The position numbers were made by a program, and so were the translations under genes. Of a stretch of 64,000 bases of DNA, positions 16,186-26,031 are shown piece by piece. The notes under the pieces were generated by a model that did not search any database, was not told the origin of the DNA, and saw nothing but the letters and a program-made list of their open reading frames with translations. Origin of the DNA: Flavobacterium ustbae (lineage in GTDB: Bacteria; Bacteroidota; Bacteroidia; Flavobacteriales; Flavobacteriaceae); the NCBI RefSeq assembly GCF_003946915.1, contig NZ_RPOC01000002.1, positions 124,001-188,000 on the forward strand, given 5' to 3'. Position 1 is the stretch's first letter, and the number at the start of each line of letters is the position of its first letter.

Positions 16186-17472
16186 TTGGAACAAAAAAAA
16201 CTTTTAATAATCACCTATTATTTTCCACCTGCGGGTGGGCCGGGTGTACAGCGTTGGCTGAAATTTGTCAAATATTTACCAGAATTTGATGTACAGCCTA
16301 TAGTTTATGTTCCAGAAAATCCAACCTATCCAATTGTTGATGAAGGATTGGTTAGCGAAATATCAGATCAAGTAATTGTTCTAAAAAATAAAATTTGGGA
16401 GCCTTACCAATTGGCTTCTGTTTTTTCGAAAAATAAAACTAAGAAAATCAGTTCTGGGATTTTTCCGCAAAAGAAAAAACAAACTTTTCTGGATAAAACA
16501 TTTCTGTGGGTTCGCGGTAATCTTTTTATTCCAGATGCTCGTGTATTTTGGGTAAAACCTTCTGTTTCTTATTTAGAAAAATATATTAAGGAGAATAACA
16601 TTGATACGATTGTAACTTCTGGACCGCCGCATAGCCTTCATTTAATTGGTTTAGAATTACAGCAAAAATTGAAAGTGAAATGGTTTGCCGATTTTCGCGA
16701 TCCTTGGACAACAATCGGCTATCATAAAGCACTTCGATTATCTTCTTATGCGGAGAAAAAACATAAAAATCTAGAGCATAAAGTGCTTAATTCTGCTGAT
16801 GAAATTATTGTAACTAGTAAAACAACTAAAACCGAATTTGAAGCGATTACCAATAAGCCAATTACGGTAATTACAAATGGCTACGATGTAGAAACGGTTG
16901 AAAAACAAAATTTGGATACCAAATTCACTTTAGCTCATATTGGTTCTTTCCTGTCAGACAGAAACCCGCCATTTTTATGGGAAGTTTTGGTTGAATTGCT
17001 GAAAGAAGTTCCAGAATTTAAATCTCATTTAGAAATTAAATTAATTGGAGCCGTAAGTCAGGAAGTTTTAGATGCAATACAAGAGCATCAATTAAATGAC
17101 TATTTAAATTTAGTAGGTTACGTTTCTCATAAAGAAGCCGTTGCGCATCAAAGAAAATCTCAGGTTTTACTTTTAATCGAGATTAATTCTGAAGATACGA
17201 AAAGCATTATCCCAGGGAAATTGTTTGAATATATGGTTTCAAATCGTCCGATAATTGCCATCGGCCCACAAGGATCTGACTTTGCCGATATCGTTACGCA
17301 GACCAATACAGGAGTATTTTTTGATTATTCTGAAAAAGCGAAGTTAAAAAGTGTAATTTTGGACTTTTTTAATCAGTTTTTGGAAGGGAAACTGCAATCG
17401 CACGGAATTGGTTTACAGCAATATTCCAGAAAAAACCTAACCAAACAATTAGCACAGCTGATTAAACAATAA
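16186..17472 (+). CDS. glycosyltransferase (GT4-like)
   Basis: 428 residues beginning at TTG (16186). The N-terminal domain begins LLIITYYFPPAGGPGVQRWLKF, the typical GT4 donor-side opening, and the C-terminal domain has the nucleotide-sugar binding region (LAHIGSFLSDRNP, PGKLFEYMVSNRPIIAIGPQGSD) with the conserved Glu of KLFEYM. No membrane helix. A flippase gene follows after 34 bases, consistent with cell-surface polysaccharide or glycan assembly. Sugar specificity cannot be read. Confidence 0.88.
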   Translation: MEQKKLLIITYYFPPAGGPGVQRWLKFVKYLPEFDVQPIVYVPENPTYPIVDEGLVSEISDQVIVLKNKIWEPYQLASVFSKNKTKKISSGIFPQKKKQTFLDKTFLWVRGNLFIPDARVFWVKPSVSYLEKYIKENNIDTIVTSGPPHSLHLIGLELQQKLKVKWFADFRDPWTTIGYHKALRLSSYAEKKHKNLEHKVLNSADEIIVTSKTTKTEFEAITNKPITVITNGYDVETVEKQNLDTKFTLAHIGSFLSDRNPPFLWEVLVELLKEVPEFKSHLEIKLIGAVSQEVLDAIQEHQLNDYLNLVGYVSHKEAVAHQRKSQVLLLIEINSEDTKSIIPGKLFEYMVSNRPIIAIGPQGSDFADIVTQTNTGVFFDYSEKAKLKSVILDFFNQFLEGKLQSHGIGLQQYSRKNLTKQLAQLIKQ

Positions 17473-17506
17473 TCATTAAAATTCAAATACAATCTAAACT
17501 CAAGAA

Positions 17507-18976
17507 ATGGGTATTGTCTTAAATCAGTCTTTTAAAAATACTATAATTACATACATTGGTTTTGGTATCGGAGCCATAAATACTTTATATCTTTATCCCG
17601 TTTTTCTTGGGGCAACTTATTACGCTTTAACAAATTACATTACTTCGGCGGCAAATGTGATCATGCCTTTGTTTGCTATCGGAATGCAAAATACGCTCGT
17701 AAAATTTTATTCTCAATATAAAACAGAAGAAGAAAGAGAGCAGTTTTTGTCTTTTACAGCTTTGTTTCCTATTTTAATGTGTATTCCGTTAGGACTTATC
17801 GGAGTCTTCTTCTATGACGACATTACCGATTTTGTTTCTAAAGAAAATCCGATTGTGCGTGAATTTATGCTCTTGATTCCTTTTATCGGAATCTGCATGG
17901 CTTATTTTGAAATTTTTTATGCATGGGCGAGGGTACACATGCATTCTGTTTTTGGGAATTTTATTAAGGAAGTTGGTTTAAGATTACTTTCAACTTTTGC
18001 TTTAATAGCCTTGTATTTCAATTGGATAAGTTTGGTTCAATTTGTTTATGTGACTGCAGCTATTTATTTCTTAGCTTTTATTGTAACGATGTTTTACGCA
18101 TTTTACATCAAAAAGCCTAATTTTCAAATTTCGATTCCTGAAAATGTAAAAAGTGTAATGGAATATACTTTCTACATCATACTATCAGGAAGTGTGGCAA
18201 ATTTACTTTTAGATGGCGATAAACTGATTCTGAATCAGTACATGAAAATCGAAAACATCGCATATTACTCTGTTGCGACTTATATTGCTTTGGTAATTTC
18301 AGTGCCAAGTCGAGCTATGCATCAGATTGTGTACCCAATTACAGCTAAATTAATGCATGATAACCAATACGAAGAATTAAATCAGCTTTATAAAAAGACT
18401 TCGATCAACCTGCAAATTGTAGGCGGATTTGTAATGCTTTGTATTTTTGTCAACATTAACCAATTATACGAATTAGTTCCTAAAGAATACAGTGGAGGAA
18501 TATCGGTTGTATTTATGATTGGTCTTTCTAAATATTTTGATTTGATTTTAGGAAATAATAATGCAATAATTTTCAATACAAAATATTACCGAATGGTTTT
18601 GTATTTAGGTTTGATGCTGGTGGTTTTGACCGTGATTTTAAATTTAATTTTTATTCCTATCTGGGGAATTTTTGGTTCTGCATTTGCAACACTTTTATCT
18701 ATTACGTTATATAGTTTGGCAAAACTATTATTTGTAGTGAAGAAACTTCATTTATACCCTTTTACAAAACAGACAATTCATTCCATATTGTTGACTTTTG
18801 TATTGTTTCTGCTGTTTTATTTTTGGGAATTTCCGTTTTTCCAGTTAATAAGTATTGCCTTAAAATCGATTTTGGTAACGATATTGTATGTTTATCTGAA
18901 TTATAAATTTAAAATTTCATCAGACATCAATAATGTTATCGATTCTATCTTTAAGAAATTAGGTTTTAGAATTTGA
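17507..18976 (+). CDS. polysaccharide flippase (MATE/PST, Wzx-like)
   Basis: 489 residues with 14 predicted membrane helices and the pattern of the polysaccharide transporter family: N-terminal NTIITYIGFGIGAINTLYLYPVFLG, then paired helices throughout and a final basic tail. It is expected to flip lipid-linked oligosaccharides across the inner membrane. It follows the glycosyltransferase gene at a 34-base gap, so the two are probably one transcript. Confidence 0.87.
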   Translation: MGIVLNQSFKNTIITYIGFGIGAINTLYLYPVFLGATYYALTNYITSAANVIMPLFAIGMQNTLVKFYSQYKTEEEREQFLSFTALFPILMCIPLGLIGVFFYDDITDFVSKENPIVREFMLLIPFIGICMAYFEIFYAWARVHMHSVFGNFIKEVGLRLLSTFALIALYFNWISLVQFVYVTAAIYFLAFIVTMFYAFYIKKPNFQISIPENVKSVMEYTFYIILSGSVANLLLDGDKLILNQYMKIENIAYYSVATYIALVISVPSRAMHQIVYPITAKLMHDNQYEELNQLYKKTSINLQIVGGFVMLCIFVNINQLYELVPKEYSGGISVVFMIGLSKYFDLILGNNNAIIFNTKYYRMVLYLGLMLVVLTVILNLIFIPIWGIFGSAFATLLSITLYSLAKLLFVVKKLHLYPFTKQTIHSILLTFVLFLLFYFWEFPFFQLISIALKSILVTILYVYLNYKFKISSDINNVIDSIFKKLGFRI

Positions 18977-19030
18977 TCTGATTTTTCTGTAAAAAAGAAA
19001 ATAATTTAAAAAACGTAGCATTTTTGTTTT

Positions 19031-19038
19031 TATATTTG
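19031..19038 (+). promoter_or_regulatory. candidate -7 promoter element (TATATTTG)
   Basis: Exact TAnnTTTG match 34 bases before the MscS ATG at 19073; supports an independent promoter for the channel gene. Confidence 0.5.
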
Positions 19039-19072
19039 TTAGAAAGGATAACTAACTTATTTCTAGTTGAAT

Positions 19073-20689
19073 ATGAAAACAAAAGTACTTGCGTTATTAG
19101 CTTTCTTTTTTGTTTTATTTTCTTTTTCCGTATCTGCCCAAGCCCCCAGTTTGAGCAAGACCGATGTAGAAATTTCGACAGTAAAACTCAAAGGTTATCC
19201 TGTAAAGCCTTTCAAAGATACACTCTTTTTGGTTTATCATAAAGTTGGTTCTTTTTCTGCAAAAGAACGGGCCGAATATATCACCAATAAAATCAAAAGA
19301 CTTTATAATGAATCTTTCTTTGAAAAAGATTCGATTAAAATTATTCCATCAGATGTCGCGATGGACATTGTCTATCAAAATGATTTAGTTATCATGTCTG
19401 TTTTTGATTCAGACGCAAAAGCAGAAAACAGCACTATGGACAAAGTTGCTAAAAGAAATTTGGCTAAGATTAAAAATGCTATCCTTTATCAGAATGAGAA
19501 TTATTCACAATTGCCCAAACGAATAGGGTATACTGCATTGCTGGTTGTTATAATTGGACTGATTCTGTTTTTGGTTGGGAAGCTTTTTAATCTTATTAGA
19601 AATTATATTGTCAAAAATAAAGACCGATATTTTAAAGGATTTAATTATAATGCAATCAAGATATTATCTCCAGAAAGACAATTGATTTTGTTTCTCCGCT
19701 TTTTTGGTTTTATAAAATTAGTGACGCTTATTTTAATAGTTTATCTATCGCTTCCTGTTTTATTTAGCATATTTCCAGCTACTAAAGCTTACACTACAAT
19801 GCTGCTTAAATGGATATTGACGCCGGCCAAATCTGCCTTAATGGGGTTTATTGGGTTTTTGCCAAGTTTGTTCACGATTATTGTAATTGTTTTTATTTTT
19901 AAATATTCGATCAAAATAATTAAGTTTTTCTTTGATGAAATAAAATCAGAAAACATAAAAATTGACGGATTCTACAGCGATTGGGCATTGCCAACATTCA
20001 ACATAATAAGATTGTTGATGTATGCTTTTATGCTGGTAATTATTTTTCCGTACCTGCCTGGTTCAGATTCTCCTATTTTTAAAGGAGTTTCGGTGTTTGT
20101 TGGAGTTTTATTTTCACTAGGTTCTTCAAATGCTATTGCCAATATGGTGGCAGGTTTGGTTATTACTTATATGCGACCGTTTAAAATTGGTGATTATATA
20201 AAAATTGGAGATGTAAGTGGCGAAGTAATAGAAAAAACAGCATTGGTTACAAGAATCAGAACACCAAAATTTGAAGATATTACGATTCCGAATGCTACGG
20301 TTTTGTCTAGCACTTCTACTAATTATTCGGCAAACACAAAACATTCCACAAACGGATTGCTTATTCATACCACAGTGACCATTGGATATGATGTGCCGTG
20401 GGCATCTATTCACGAAGCATTGATCAAAGCCGCTTTAAAAACAGAAATGATAGAAAAAGAACCTAAGCCGTTTGTATTGCAGACCAGTTTGGAAGATTTT
20501 TATGTTTCGTACCAAATTAATGTGTACACTAAAGAACCAACTAAACAGCCGAGAATTTATTCCTCATTGCATCAAAACATTCAAGATTCTTTTTTTGAAG
20601 CCGGAATAGAAATCATGTCTCCACACTACAGTGCTTTCAGAGACGGAAGTGCAATTGCAATTCCGCCAGAATACCTCAAAAAGGAATAG
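19073..20689 (+). CDS. MscS-family mechanosensitive channel
   Basis: A tension-gated or accessory channel of the inner membrane. ATG at 19073 is preferred over the in-frame TTG at 19067. Residues 1-23 form a signal peptide (FSVSAQA), followed by a periplasmic domain of about 130 residues and then about five helices. The MscS core is clear: the pore-lining helix with GSSNAIANMVAGLVITYMRPFKIGDYIKIGD, then the beta domain (VTRIRTPKFEDITIPNATVLS) and the alpha/beta C-terminal domain. Length 538 aa is longer than E. coli MscS and resembles the MscK-like or YbiO-type subfamily. Confidence 0.9.
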   Translation: MKTKVLALLAFFFVLFSFSVSAQAPSLSKTDVEISTVKLKGYPVKPFKDTLFLVYHKVGSFSAKERAEYITNKIKRLYNESFFEKDSIKIIPSDVAMDIVYQNDLVIMSVFDSDAKAENSTMDKVAKRNLAKIKNAILYQNENYSQLPKRIGYTALLVVIIGLILFLVGKLFNLIRNYIVKNKDRYFKGFNYNAIKILSPERQLILFLRFFGFIKLVTLILIVYLSLPVLFSIFPATKAYTTMLLKWILTPAKSALMGFIGFLPSLFTIIVIVFIFKYSIKIIKFFFDEIKSENIKIDGFYSDWALPTFNIIRLLMYAFMLVIIFPYLPGSDSPIFKGVSVFVGVLFSLGSSNAIANMVAGLVITYMRPFKIGDYIKIGDVSGEVIEKTALVTRIRTPKFEDITIPNATVLSSTSTNYSANTKHSTNGLLIHTTVTIGYDVPWASIHEALIKAALKTEMIEKEPKPFVLQTSLEDFYVSYQINVYTKEPTKQPRIYSSLHQNIQDSFFEAGIEIMSPHYSAFRDGSAIAIPPEYLKKE

Positions 20690-20877
20690 TAGAGTGGTAG
20701 TTTTCAGTGCAAATATAAAGGTTAAATAATTGAAAACTAGTTATTAAAAAATAAACTTTAACACCTGAATATTTTGTAATTAATCGAATAAAAATTAACT
20801 TTATACTAAAGGTTTAGCACTACTTTGAAGAAATTGCAGAATTATTTGTAACAAACTCCCTACTTACAAGTATTTTT

Positions 20878-20885
20878 TACATTTG
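20878..20885 (+). promoter_or_regulatory. candidate -7 promoter element (TACATTTG)
   Basis: Exact TAnnTTTG match 64 bases upstream of the small membrane protein gene; a TTTG lies upstream at 20845 but too far (29-base spacer) for a standard -33 element. Confidence 0.4.
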
Positions 20886-20949
20886 AAGGTAAGGTGTTTT
20901 TCAAGAATAGTTTGTGAAATAAAATGGATTAATGGTAGATTAAATTATT

Positions 20950-21249
20950 ATGAAAAACAATCATCTCAGCCAGGAACAAAGCATGCAAGTATTTTCTAAT
21001 ATGATTTCAAACAAAGTTCATAATGGATTTACTTTAGAAGAAAGAAATGATGAATTGCTTTTCGCGGTCTTATCTAAAGGAGGAAAAGTGGTTAATCACG
21101 GTTTGAATTTTACGATTTTTTGTTTAACTCTGGGTTTATGGTCATTTGCTTGGCTATATCTAACCTTTGAAGCTTCAAAACAAAAAAAGATTTTAGTAGC
21201 TATTGACGAAGATGGTCTTCCGTTTGAAGAAAGATGCTTAGTAGCTTAA
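20950..21249 (+). CDS. small membrane protein of unknown function
   Basis: 99 residues. The N-terminal half is soluble (HLSQEQSMQVFSNMISNKV, ...ERNDELLFAVLSKGGKVV), then one long hydrophobic segment (about 54-74, FTIFCLTLGLWSFAWLYLTF), and a short acidic C terminus (VAIDEDGLPFEERC). I recognise no family. It ends at an octamer-type bidirectional terminator shared with uvrA. Confidence 0.75.
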   Translation: MKNNHLSQEQSMQVFSNMISNKVHNGFTLEERNDELLFAVLSKGGKVVNHGLNFTIFCLTLGLWSFAWLYLTFEASKQKKILVAIDEDGLPFEERCLVA

Positions 21250-21266
21250 TTTTTAGCTACAAATTT

Positions 21267-21377
21267 AATAAGGTTCTAAACTACTAAGTTTTTACAAACT
21301 AGTATTTTAGAACCTTATTTATTTTAAAGTTGAACTCTTAATATCTCAGGTTCTTAGAACCTTAGTATCTTAGAACC
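21267..21377. repeat. octamer-phased repeat element containing a bidirectional terminator
   Basis: The hairpin arms AATAAGGTTCTAAA (21267-21280) and TTTAGAACCTTATT (21306-21319) enclose a second stem (TACTAAGTTT / AAACTAGTA). To the right, on the minus strand, repeated units AGGTTCTA, AGATACTA, AGGTTCTA follow each other with an 8-base period up to the uvrA stop codon. Same family as the elements at 27104, 39904 and 46592. Confidence 0.75.
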
Positions 21378-21383
21378 TCTTTT

Positions 21384-24179
21384 TTACAATTTATCTTTTA
21401 AGTAAACTCCCGTTACCGATTCTTTTACTTTTACAATATCTTCAGGAGTTCCAGATGCCAGCAAATGACCTCCGTTTTCTCCACCTTCAGGACCTAAATC
21501 AAGAATCCAATCGGCACATTTTATTAAATCGAGATTATGTTCGATTACAATTATTGAATGTCCTTTTTCGATTAATGCATCAAACGAAGCTAAAAGTTTC
21601 TTGATATCGTGAAAATGCAATCCAGTTGTAGGTTCGTCAAAAACGAATAAAGCTTTGTCCTTTGTGGCACCTTTAACCAAGAAAGAAGCCAATTTAATAC
21701 GTTGCGCTTCTCCGCCAGAAAGTGTAGAAGAAGATTGTCCTAACTGAACATATCCTAAACCAACATCCTGCAAAGGCTGTAATTTTTGAGTGATTTTTGA
21801 CTGTTTATTTTTTTCGAAAAAAGCAATAGCATCATCAATGGTCATCGTTAGGATATCATTGATATTCTGATTGTCAAAAGTAACTTCTAAAATTTCTTTT
21901 TTAAATCGTTTTCCACCACAAGTTTCGCAAGGCAGAGAAACATCGGCCATAAAGACCATTTCGACATTTATTGAGCCTTCTCCTTTACAAGTTTCGCAAC
22001 GTCCTCCGTCAACATTAAAAGAGAAATGTTTGGCTTGATAACCTCTTATTTTTGATAGTTTTTCCTTAGCATATAAATCACGAATGTCATCATACGCTTT
22101 AATGTACGTTACAGGGTTTGATCGAGAACTTCTTCCAATCGGATTTTGATCTACGTATTCAATATGTTTAATCTGCGAAAATGACCCTGAAATTTCAGTA
22201 AACTGACCTGCTTTTTCCGCAGCGCTTTCCAGTTTTTTCTGCATAGCCGGAAATAAGATTTTCTTGATCAGCGTACTTTTTCCACTTCCAGAAACACCAG
22301 TAACTACAGTTAAAACATCTAACGGAAATGTAACATTAATGTTTTTTAAGTTGTTTTCGCGTGCACCAATAATATCAATATGATTCTTGAATTTTCGTCT
22401 TTTTTTCGGTACAGAAATCTCTAAATCGCCATTTAAATATTTGGCTGTCAAAGAATCAGATTGCAGAATTTCATCATAAGTTCCTTGCGCAACTAGTTTT
22501 CCGCCAAAAGTTCCAGCTTCTGGACCAATATCAATAATCATATCGGCAGCTTTCATGATATCTTCATCGTGTTCTACAACAATTACGGTATTGCCTAGAT
22601 CACGAAGAGAAAGCAAAACTTTGATTAATCTTTCAGAATCTTTTGGATGCAGACCAATACTTGGCTCATCCAGAATATACATCGAACCAACCAAACTACT
22701 TCCAAGAGAAGTAGCTAAATTTATACGCTGCGATTCTCCTCCAGAAAGTGTTGCCGAATTTCGGTTTAAAGTAAGATAATCTAAACCAACTTCTGTTAAA
22801 AAAGACAGACGATTATTGATTTCGACCATCAAACGTTTTGCAATCTGCTGTTCGTAAACGTTTAACTCGATATTTTTGAAAAAAGTAACTAAATGTTTAA
22901 TTGGTAAATCAACCAAATCAGAAACCGTTTTTCCGTTGATTTTTACATAAGAAGCTTCTTCGCGCAAGCGTTTTCCTTTACAAGCGTGGCATTTTGTTTT
23001 ACCACGATAGCGCGAAAGCATTACACGATTCTGAATTTTATAATTTTTTTCTTCTAATTCTCTAAAGAAATCATTTAGTCCCTGAAAATATTGATTTCCA
23101 GTCCAAATTAAATCTTTTTGTTCATCAGTTAATTGGAAATAAGGCTTATGAATAGGAAAATCAAATTTGTAAGCATGTTTTACCAATTCATCTTTATACC
23201 AGCTCATACTGTCTCCGCGCCACGGGTAAATAGCACTTTCATAAACAGACAAAGCTGTATTTGGAACAACCAGATCGGCATCAATACCAATTATATTTCC
23301 GTAGCCTTCACAAACAGGACAAGCCCCATAAGGATTATTGAAACTGAATAAATGAACATTTGGCTCCAGAAAAGCCATTCCGTCAAGCTCAAAATTATTC
23401 GAATAAGAAAATCTCTTTTCTGCATTTAATTCCTGAAGGTAACAAATTCCTTTTCCTTCAAAAAAAGCAGTTTGAACGGCATCGGCCAAACGGTTATAAA
23501 ATTCTTCTTCCTCTTTTACAACAATACGGTCAATAATGAGTAAAATATCTTTATTATCTAATTGGTGTAAATCTGAAGTAGAAAATTCATCCAAACGAAC
23601 CATTTCGTTATCAACCAAGATACGCGCAAAACCTTGCTGTAAAAGTACTTTCAGTTTATCTTCTAATTGTCTTCCTTCTTCAAGATGTATCGGCGCAAGC
23701 AGCAGCCATCTACTGTCAAGTGGAAGGCTTTTTACATCAGAAATAACATCTGTAACGGTATTTTTTTTAACTTCCTGTCCAGAAATAGGAGAGTAGGTGC
23801 GTCCAATTCTCGCAAACAGAAGTTTGATGTAGTCGTAAATTTCGGTCGAAGTTCCAACAGTCGAACGGGCGTTTGTCGTATTTACTTTTTGCTCAATCGC
23901 AATAGCAGGCGCAATACCTTTAATATATTCTACTTTTGGTTTGTCTAAACGGCCCAAAAACTGACGCGCATAAGAAGATAAACTTTCTACATAACGTCTT
24001 TGTCCTTCGGCGTATAAAGTATCAAAAGCTAAACTCGATTTTCCTGATCCTGAAAGACCTGTAATGACAACCAGTTTATTTCTAGGAATAACCACATCTA
24101 CATTTTTTAGATTATGTACCTGTGCTCCTTTAATTATAATATTTGATTTTGGATCTATTTTAGAAAGGTCAATTTGCAT
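21384..24179 (-). CDS. uvrA: excinuclease ABC subunit A
   Basis: The damage-recognition ATPase of nucleotide excision repair. Start [13 protein letters not shown] at 24179 is chosen: a promoter -7 element at 24197-24204 would leave the longer upstream Met (24209) untranscribed. Two ABC cassettes are present with Walker [11 protein letters not shown] and [10 protein letters not shown], two signature motifs ([16 protein letters not shown]) and Walker B ends DEPSIGLH and DEPTTGLH. Zinc-binding CxxC pairs occur in [25 protein letters not shown] and CETCGGKR. About 931 residues, normal for the family. Confidence 0.97.
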   Translation of the reverse strand: MQIDLSKIDPKSNIIIKGAQVHNLKNVDVVIPRNKLVVITGLSGSGKSSLAFDTLYAEGQRRYVESLSSYARQFLGRLDKPKVEYIKGIAPAIAIEQKVNTTNARSTVGTSTEIYDYIKLLFARIGRTYSPISGQEVKKNTVTDVISDVKSLPLDSRWLLLAPIHLEEGRQLEDKLKVLLQQGFARILVDNEMVRLDEFSTSDLHQLDNKDILLIIDRIVVKEEEEFYNRLADAVQTAFFEGKGICYLQELNAEKRFSYSNNFELDGMAFLEPNVHLFSFNNPYGACPVCEGYGNIIGIDADLVVPNTALSVYESAIYPWRGDSMSWYKDELVKHAYKFDFPIHKPYFQLTDEQKDLIWTGNQYFQGLNDFFRELEEKNYKIQNRVMLSRYRGKTKCHACKGKRLREEASYVKINGKTVSDLVDLPIKHLVTFFKNIELNVYEQQIAKRLMVEINNRLSFLTEVGLDYLTLNRNSATLSGGESQRINLATSLGSSLVGSMYILDEPSIGLHPKDSERLIKVLLSLRDLGNTVIVVEHDEDIMKAADMIIDIGPEAGTFGGKLVAQGTYDEILQSDSLTAKYLNGDLEISVPKKRRKFKNHIDIIGARENNLKNINVTFPLDVLTVVTGVSGSGKSTLIKKILFPAMQKKLESAAEKAGQFTEISGSFSQIKHIEYVDQNPIGRSSRSNPVTYIKAYDDIRDLYAKEKLSKIRGYQAKHFSFNVDGGRCETCKGEGSINVEMVFMADVSLPCETCGGKRFKKEILEVTFDNQNINDILTMTIDDAIAFFEKNKQSKITQKLQPLQDVGLGYVQLGQSSSTLSGGEAQRIKLASFLVKGATKDKALFVFDEPTTGLHFHDIKKLLASFDALIEKGHSIIVIEHNLDLIKCADWILDLGPEGGENGGHLLASGTPEDIVKVKESVTGVYLKDKL

Positions 24180-24196
24180 AAAAAAGTCAATTTTTA

Positions 24197-24204
24197 CAAA
24201 AGTA
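24197..24204 (-). promoter_or_regulatory. -7 promoter element (TACTTTTG) for uvrA
   Basis: Exact TAnnTTTG match on the minus strand 17 bases upstream of the chosen uvrA start. No LexA-type box was recognised. Confidence 0.55.
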
Positions 24205-24282
24205 ATCAATTTTGAATTGGATTTAGTTAAGGATTTAGTTCCAAATTTTAACTATTTTGCTTTAAGTGAAAGAGTTTTTTGA

Positions 24283-24568
24283 CTTAGATTTCAAAAAAAA
24301 ATGCTGTTTTTTCCAGCTTTAAATACTAAGTTTTAAATCTCTCAGAGAAAAAATATGAGATAATAGCGTGTTTATTTCAATAAAAATTGTAATTTGAAAT
24401 CTGATTGAAAGAAAAGAATAAATATTATATCATTAATTATAAGCTGTTTAGAGGTATTTTTTAACATTTTTCGGAAGTTAATGTTTTACGGATTTTTAGC
24501 ACTTTGTACGTAAATTTTATGTTTATTGTACATTAATAAAAGTTTTACTAATAATAATCAATGATTTA
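24283..24568. other. AT-rich intergenic region without a recognised gene
   Basis: Between the uvrA promoter and the sigma-factor promoter. Very AT-rich with poly-A and poly-T runs; I saw no convincing ORF, repeat or RNA structure. Confidence 0.6.
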
Positions 24569-24601
24569 TTTGCATTTTAAAATTAAAAATTGTTAAATTT
24601 G
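24569..24601 (+). promoter_or_regulatory. promoter of the ECF sigma gene
   Basis: TTTG (24569-24572), a 21-base spacer, then TAAATTTG (24594-24601) fit the Bacteroidota -33/-7 pair. The start would be near 24606, giving a leader of about 100 bases. Confidence 0.55.
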
Positions 24602-24708
24602 GTCACAATATTAACATACTTATAAAAAAAAAGAAACGCCTATTTAAAAAAACTACTTTTTAGAAAATACTCCAAATTTTTAAAATAAAACTAAAAAAAG
24701 TAGTTATT

Positions 24709-25293
24709 ATGGCTGATCTGCATACTCCAGACGCTCTATTAGTAAAAAATTATGTTGACGGTAGCGAAGCTGCTTTGGCGACATTAATAAAAAGGCACGA
24801 ATCTAAGATATATGGTTTTATATATTCTAAGATTGCTGATAGAGATATTTCAAATGATATTTTTCAAGATACATTTATTAAAGTAATCAAAACTTTAAAA
24901 AGCAATTCTTATAACGAAGAAGGTAAATTTCTACCTTGGGTAATGCGTATTTCTCATAACTTAATTGTAGATCATTTTCGCAAAACCAAAAAAATGCCGA
25001 TGTACAGAGAAACAGAAGAGTTTTCTATTTTCTCTATCATGTCTGACGATTCGCTGACAATAGAAGGCAAAATGATTGTGGATCAAGTTGAATTGGATCT
25101 AAAAAAGTTAATAGAAGAACTTCCAGATGACCAAAAAGAAGTATTGGTAATGCGTATGTACCAAGATATGAGTTTCAAAGAAATCTCAGAAATAACTGGT
25201 GTCAGCATCAATACAGCGCTGGGAAGAATGCGTTATGCGTTAATGAATTTGAGAAAAATAATAGATAAGCATCAAATTATTTTAACCAACTAA
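24709..25293 (+). CDS. RNA polymerase sigma-70 factor, ECF type
   Basis: 194 residues with sigma region 2 (LIKRHESKIYGFIYSKIADRDISNDIFQDTFIKVIK, with the DNA-melting segment FLPWVMRISHNLIVDHFRK) and region 4 (DDQKEVLVMRMYQDMSFKEISEITGVSINTALGRMRYAL). No zinc-binding anti-sigma gene is adjacent. A 47-residue ORF follows after a short gap and shares the downstream terminator. The regulon cannot be inferred here. Confidence 0.92.
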   Translation: MADLHTPDALLVKNYVDGSEAALATLIKRHESKIYGFIYSKIADRDISNDIFQDTFIKVIKTLKSNSYNEEGKFLPWVMRISHNLIVDHFRKTKKMPMYRETEEFSIFSIMSDDSLTIEGKMIVDQVELDLKKLIEELPDDQKEVLVMRMYQDMSFKEISEITGVSINTALGRMRYALMNLRKIIDKHQIILTN

Positions 25294-25343
25294 TACTATT
25301 TTGATAATTAGCCCGTTATACTAATATAAAACATTTTGATAGT

Positions 25344-25487
25344 ATGGGGAAAATTTACTCAAAAAAAGCATTAGCTTCTAAAAATCTTAAGCCTAATAAA
25401 GAAGTAGTTTCTTTTTTATTGAATTATTCTAAAGCCTTAACAGTTGTTAAGATTGAAGATAAAAATTTTGAGATTATAGCTAACTAA
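25344..25487 (+). CDS. 47-residue ORF downstream of the sigma factor
   Basis: The ORF begins ATGGGGAAAATTTAC and encodes a small basic protein (MGKIYSKKALASKN...) with a hydrophobic centre (EVVSFLLNYSKALTVVKI) and an acidic-to-neutral end (FEIIAN). Codon use resembles its neighbours, and it sits 50 bases after the sigma gene and before a shared terminator at 25547, so it is probably a coding partner (for example an anti-sigma or regulator). It is short, and there is no family I can name. Confidence 0.5.
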   Translation: MGKIYSKKALASKNLKPNKEVVSFLLNYSKALTVVKIEDKNFEIIAN

Positions 25488-25595
25488 ACAGCCCACTGCT
25501 CCTGTCGGATGTTTATTGAAATAAGCCGAATGGTCGTTTCGGTTTGAAAGCTCACTGTTTGTGTATTTATATACAAGTAGTGAGCTTTTTTTATT
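25488..25595 (+). ncRNA. possible structured 3' leader RNA with terminator
   Basis: This stretch is noticeably richer in G and C than its surroundings. GCCCACTG (about 25492) is a one-mismatch direct repeat of the terminator's 5' arm GCTCACTG (about 25550) and could compete for the same 3' arm, and CCGAA / TTCGG form a small stem between them. This would be compatible with a regulatory switch, but no known RNA family was recognised. Confidence 0.3.
25547..25592 (+). terminator. terminator after the sigma-factor unit
   Basis: A 10-bp perfect stem (AAAGCTCACT, 25547-25556, with its complement at 25579-25588), interior TTGTGTAT/ATATACAA pairing, then a T run. Confidence 0.85.
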
Positions 25596-26031
25596 TATAA
25601 TTTTTAGCAAGAAAAAAATATAAGTTTTTTACATCATTTTTCTCTCGTTTTGTTAAAATTTAATATTTTGATGGAGATTTGTGCGTTTATTTGGTTTTTA
25701 ATTTTATTTTAGTTAAAAAACTAGTTTTTTGTTTGATAAAAAAGCTTTTTTAAGTGTTATTCGTATAGAAAAGTTTTTTAATATCAAAAAGCATAAAAAA
25801 TAATCAAAATAATAACCAATATTTAACTCCAAAACCCAATGTTTATGAAGAAAAACTACCCTGCTTTATTTTGTTAAGTTTGATGCATATTTTGATTTGA
25901 GAAAATATTTGAACAAGCAATATCTACTCAAAGAATAGCAATAAAGATTATTTTTAAAACCAGTTTAATTATCTATTGCTATTGCCTCAAAAAAACTAAG
26001 AAAATCATTTAATCACCAAAACTTAACCAAA
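25596..26031. other. AT-rich intergenic region before the TPR gene
   Basis: A long leader-like stretch of mostly A and T. A 10-codon ORF begins at 25845 (ATG AAG AAA AAC TAC) but has no other support. No clear promoter or repeat was recognised. Confidence 0.55.

Noticed and set aside
25845..25877. 10-codon ORF before the TPR gene
   Set aside because: Too short, with no promoter, repeat or coupling to support it.
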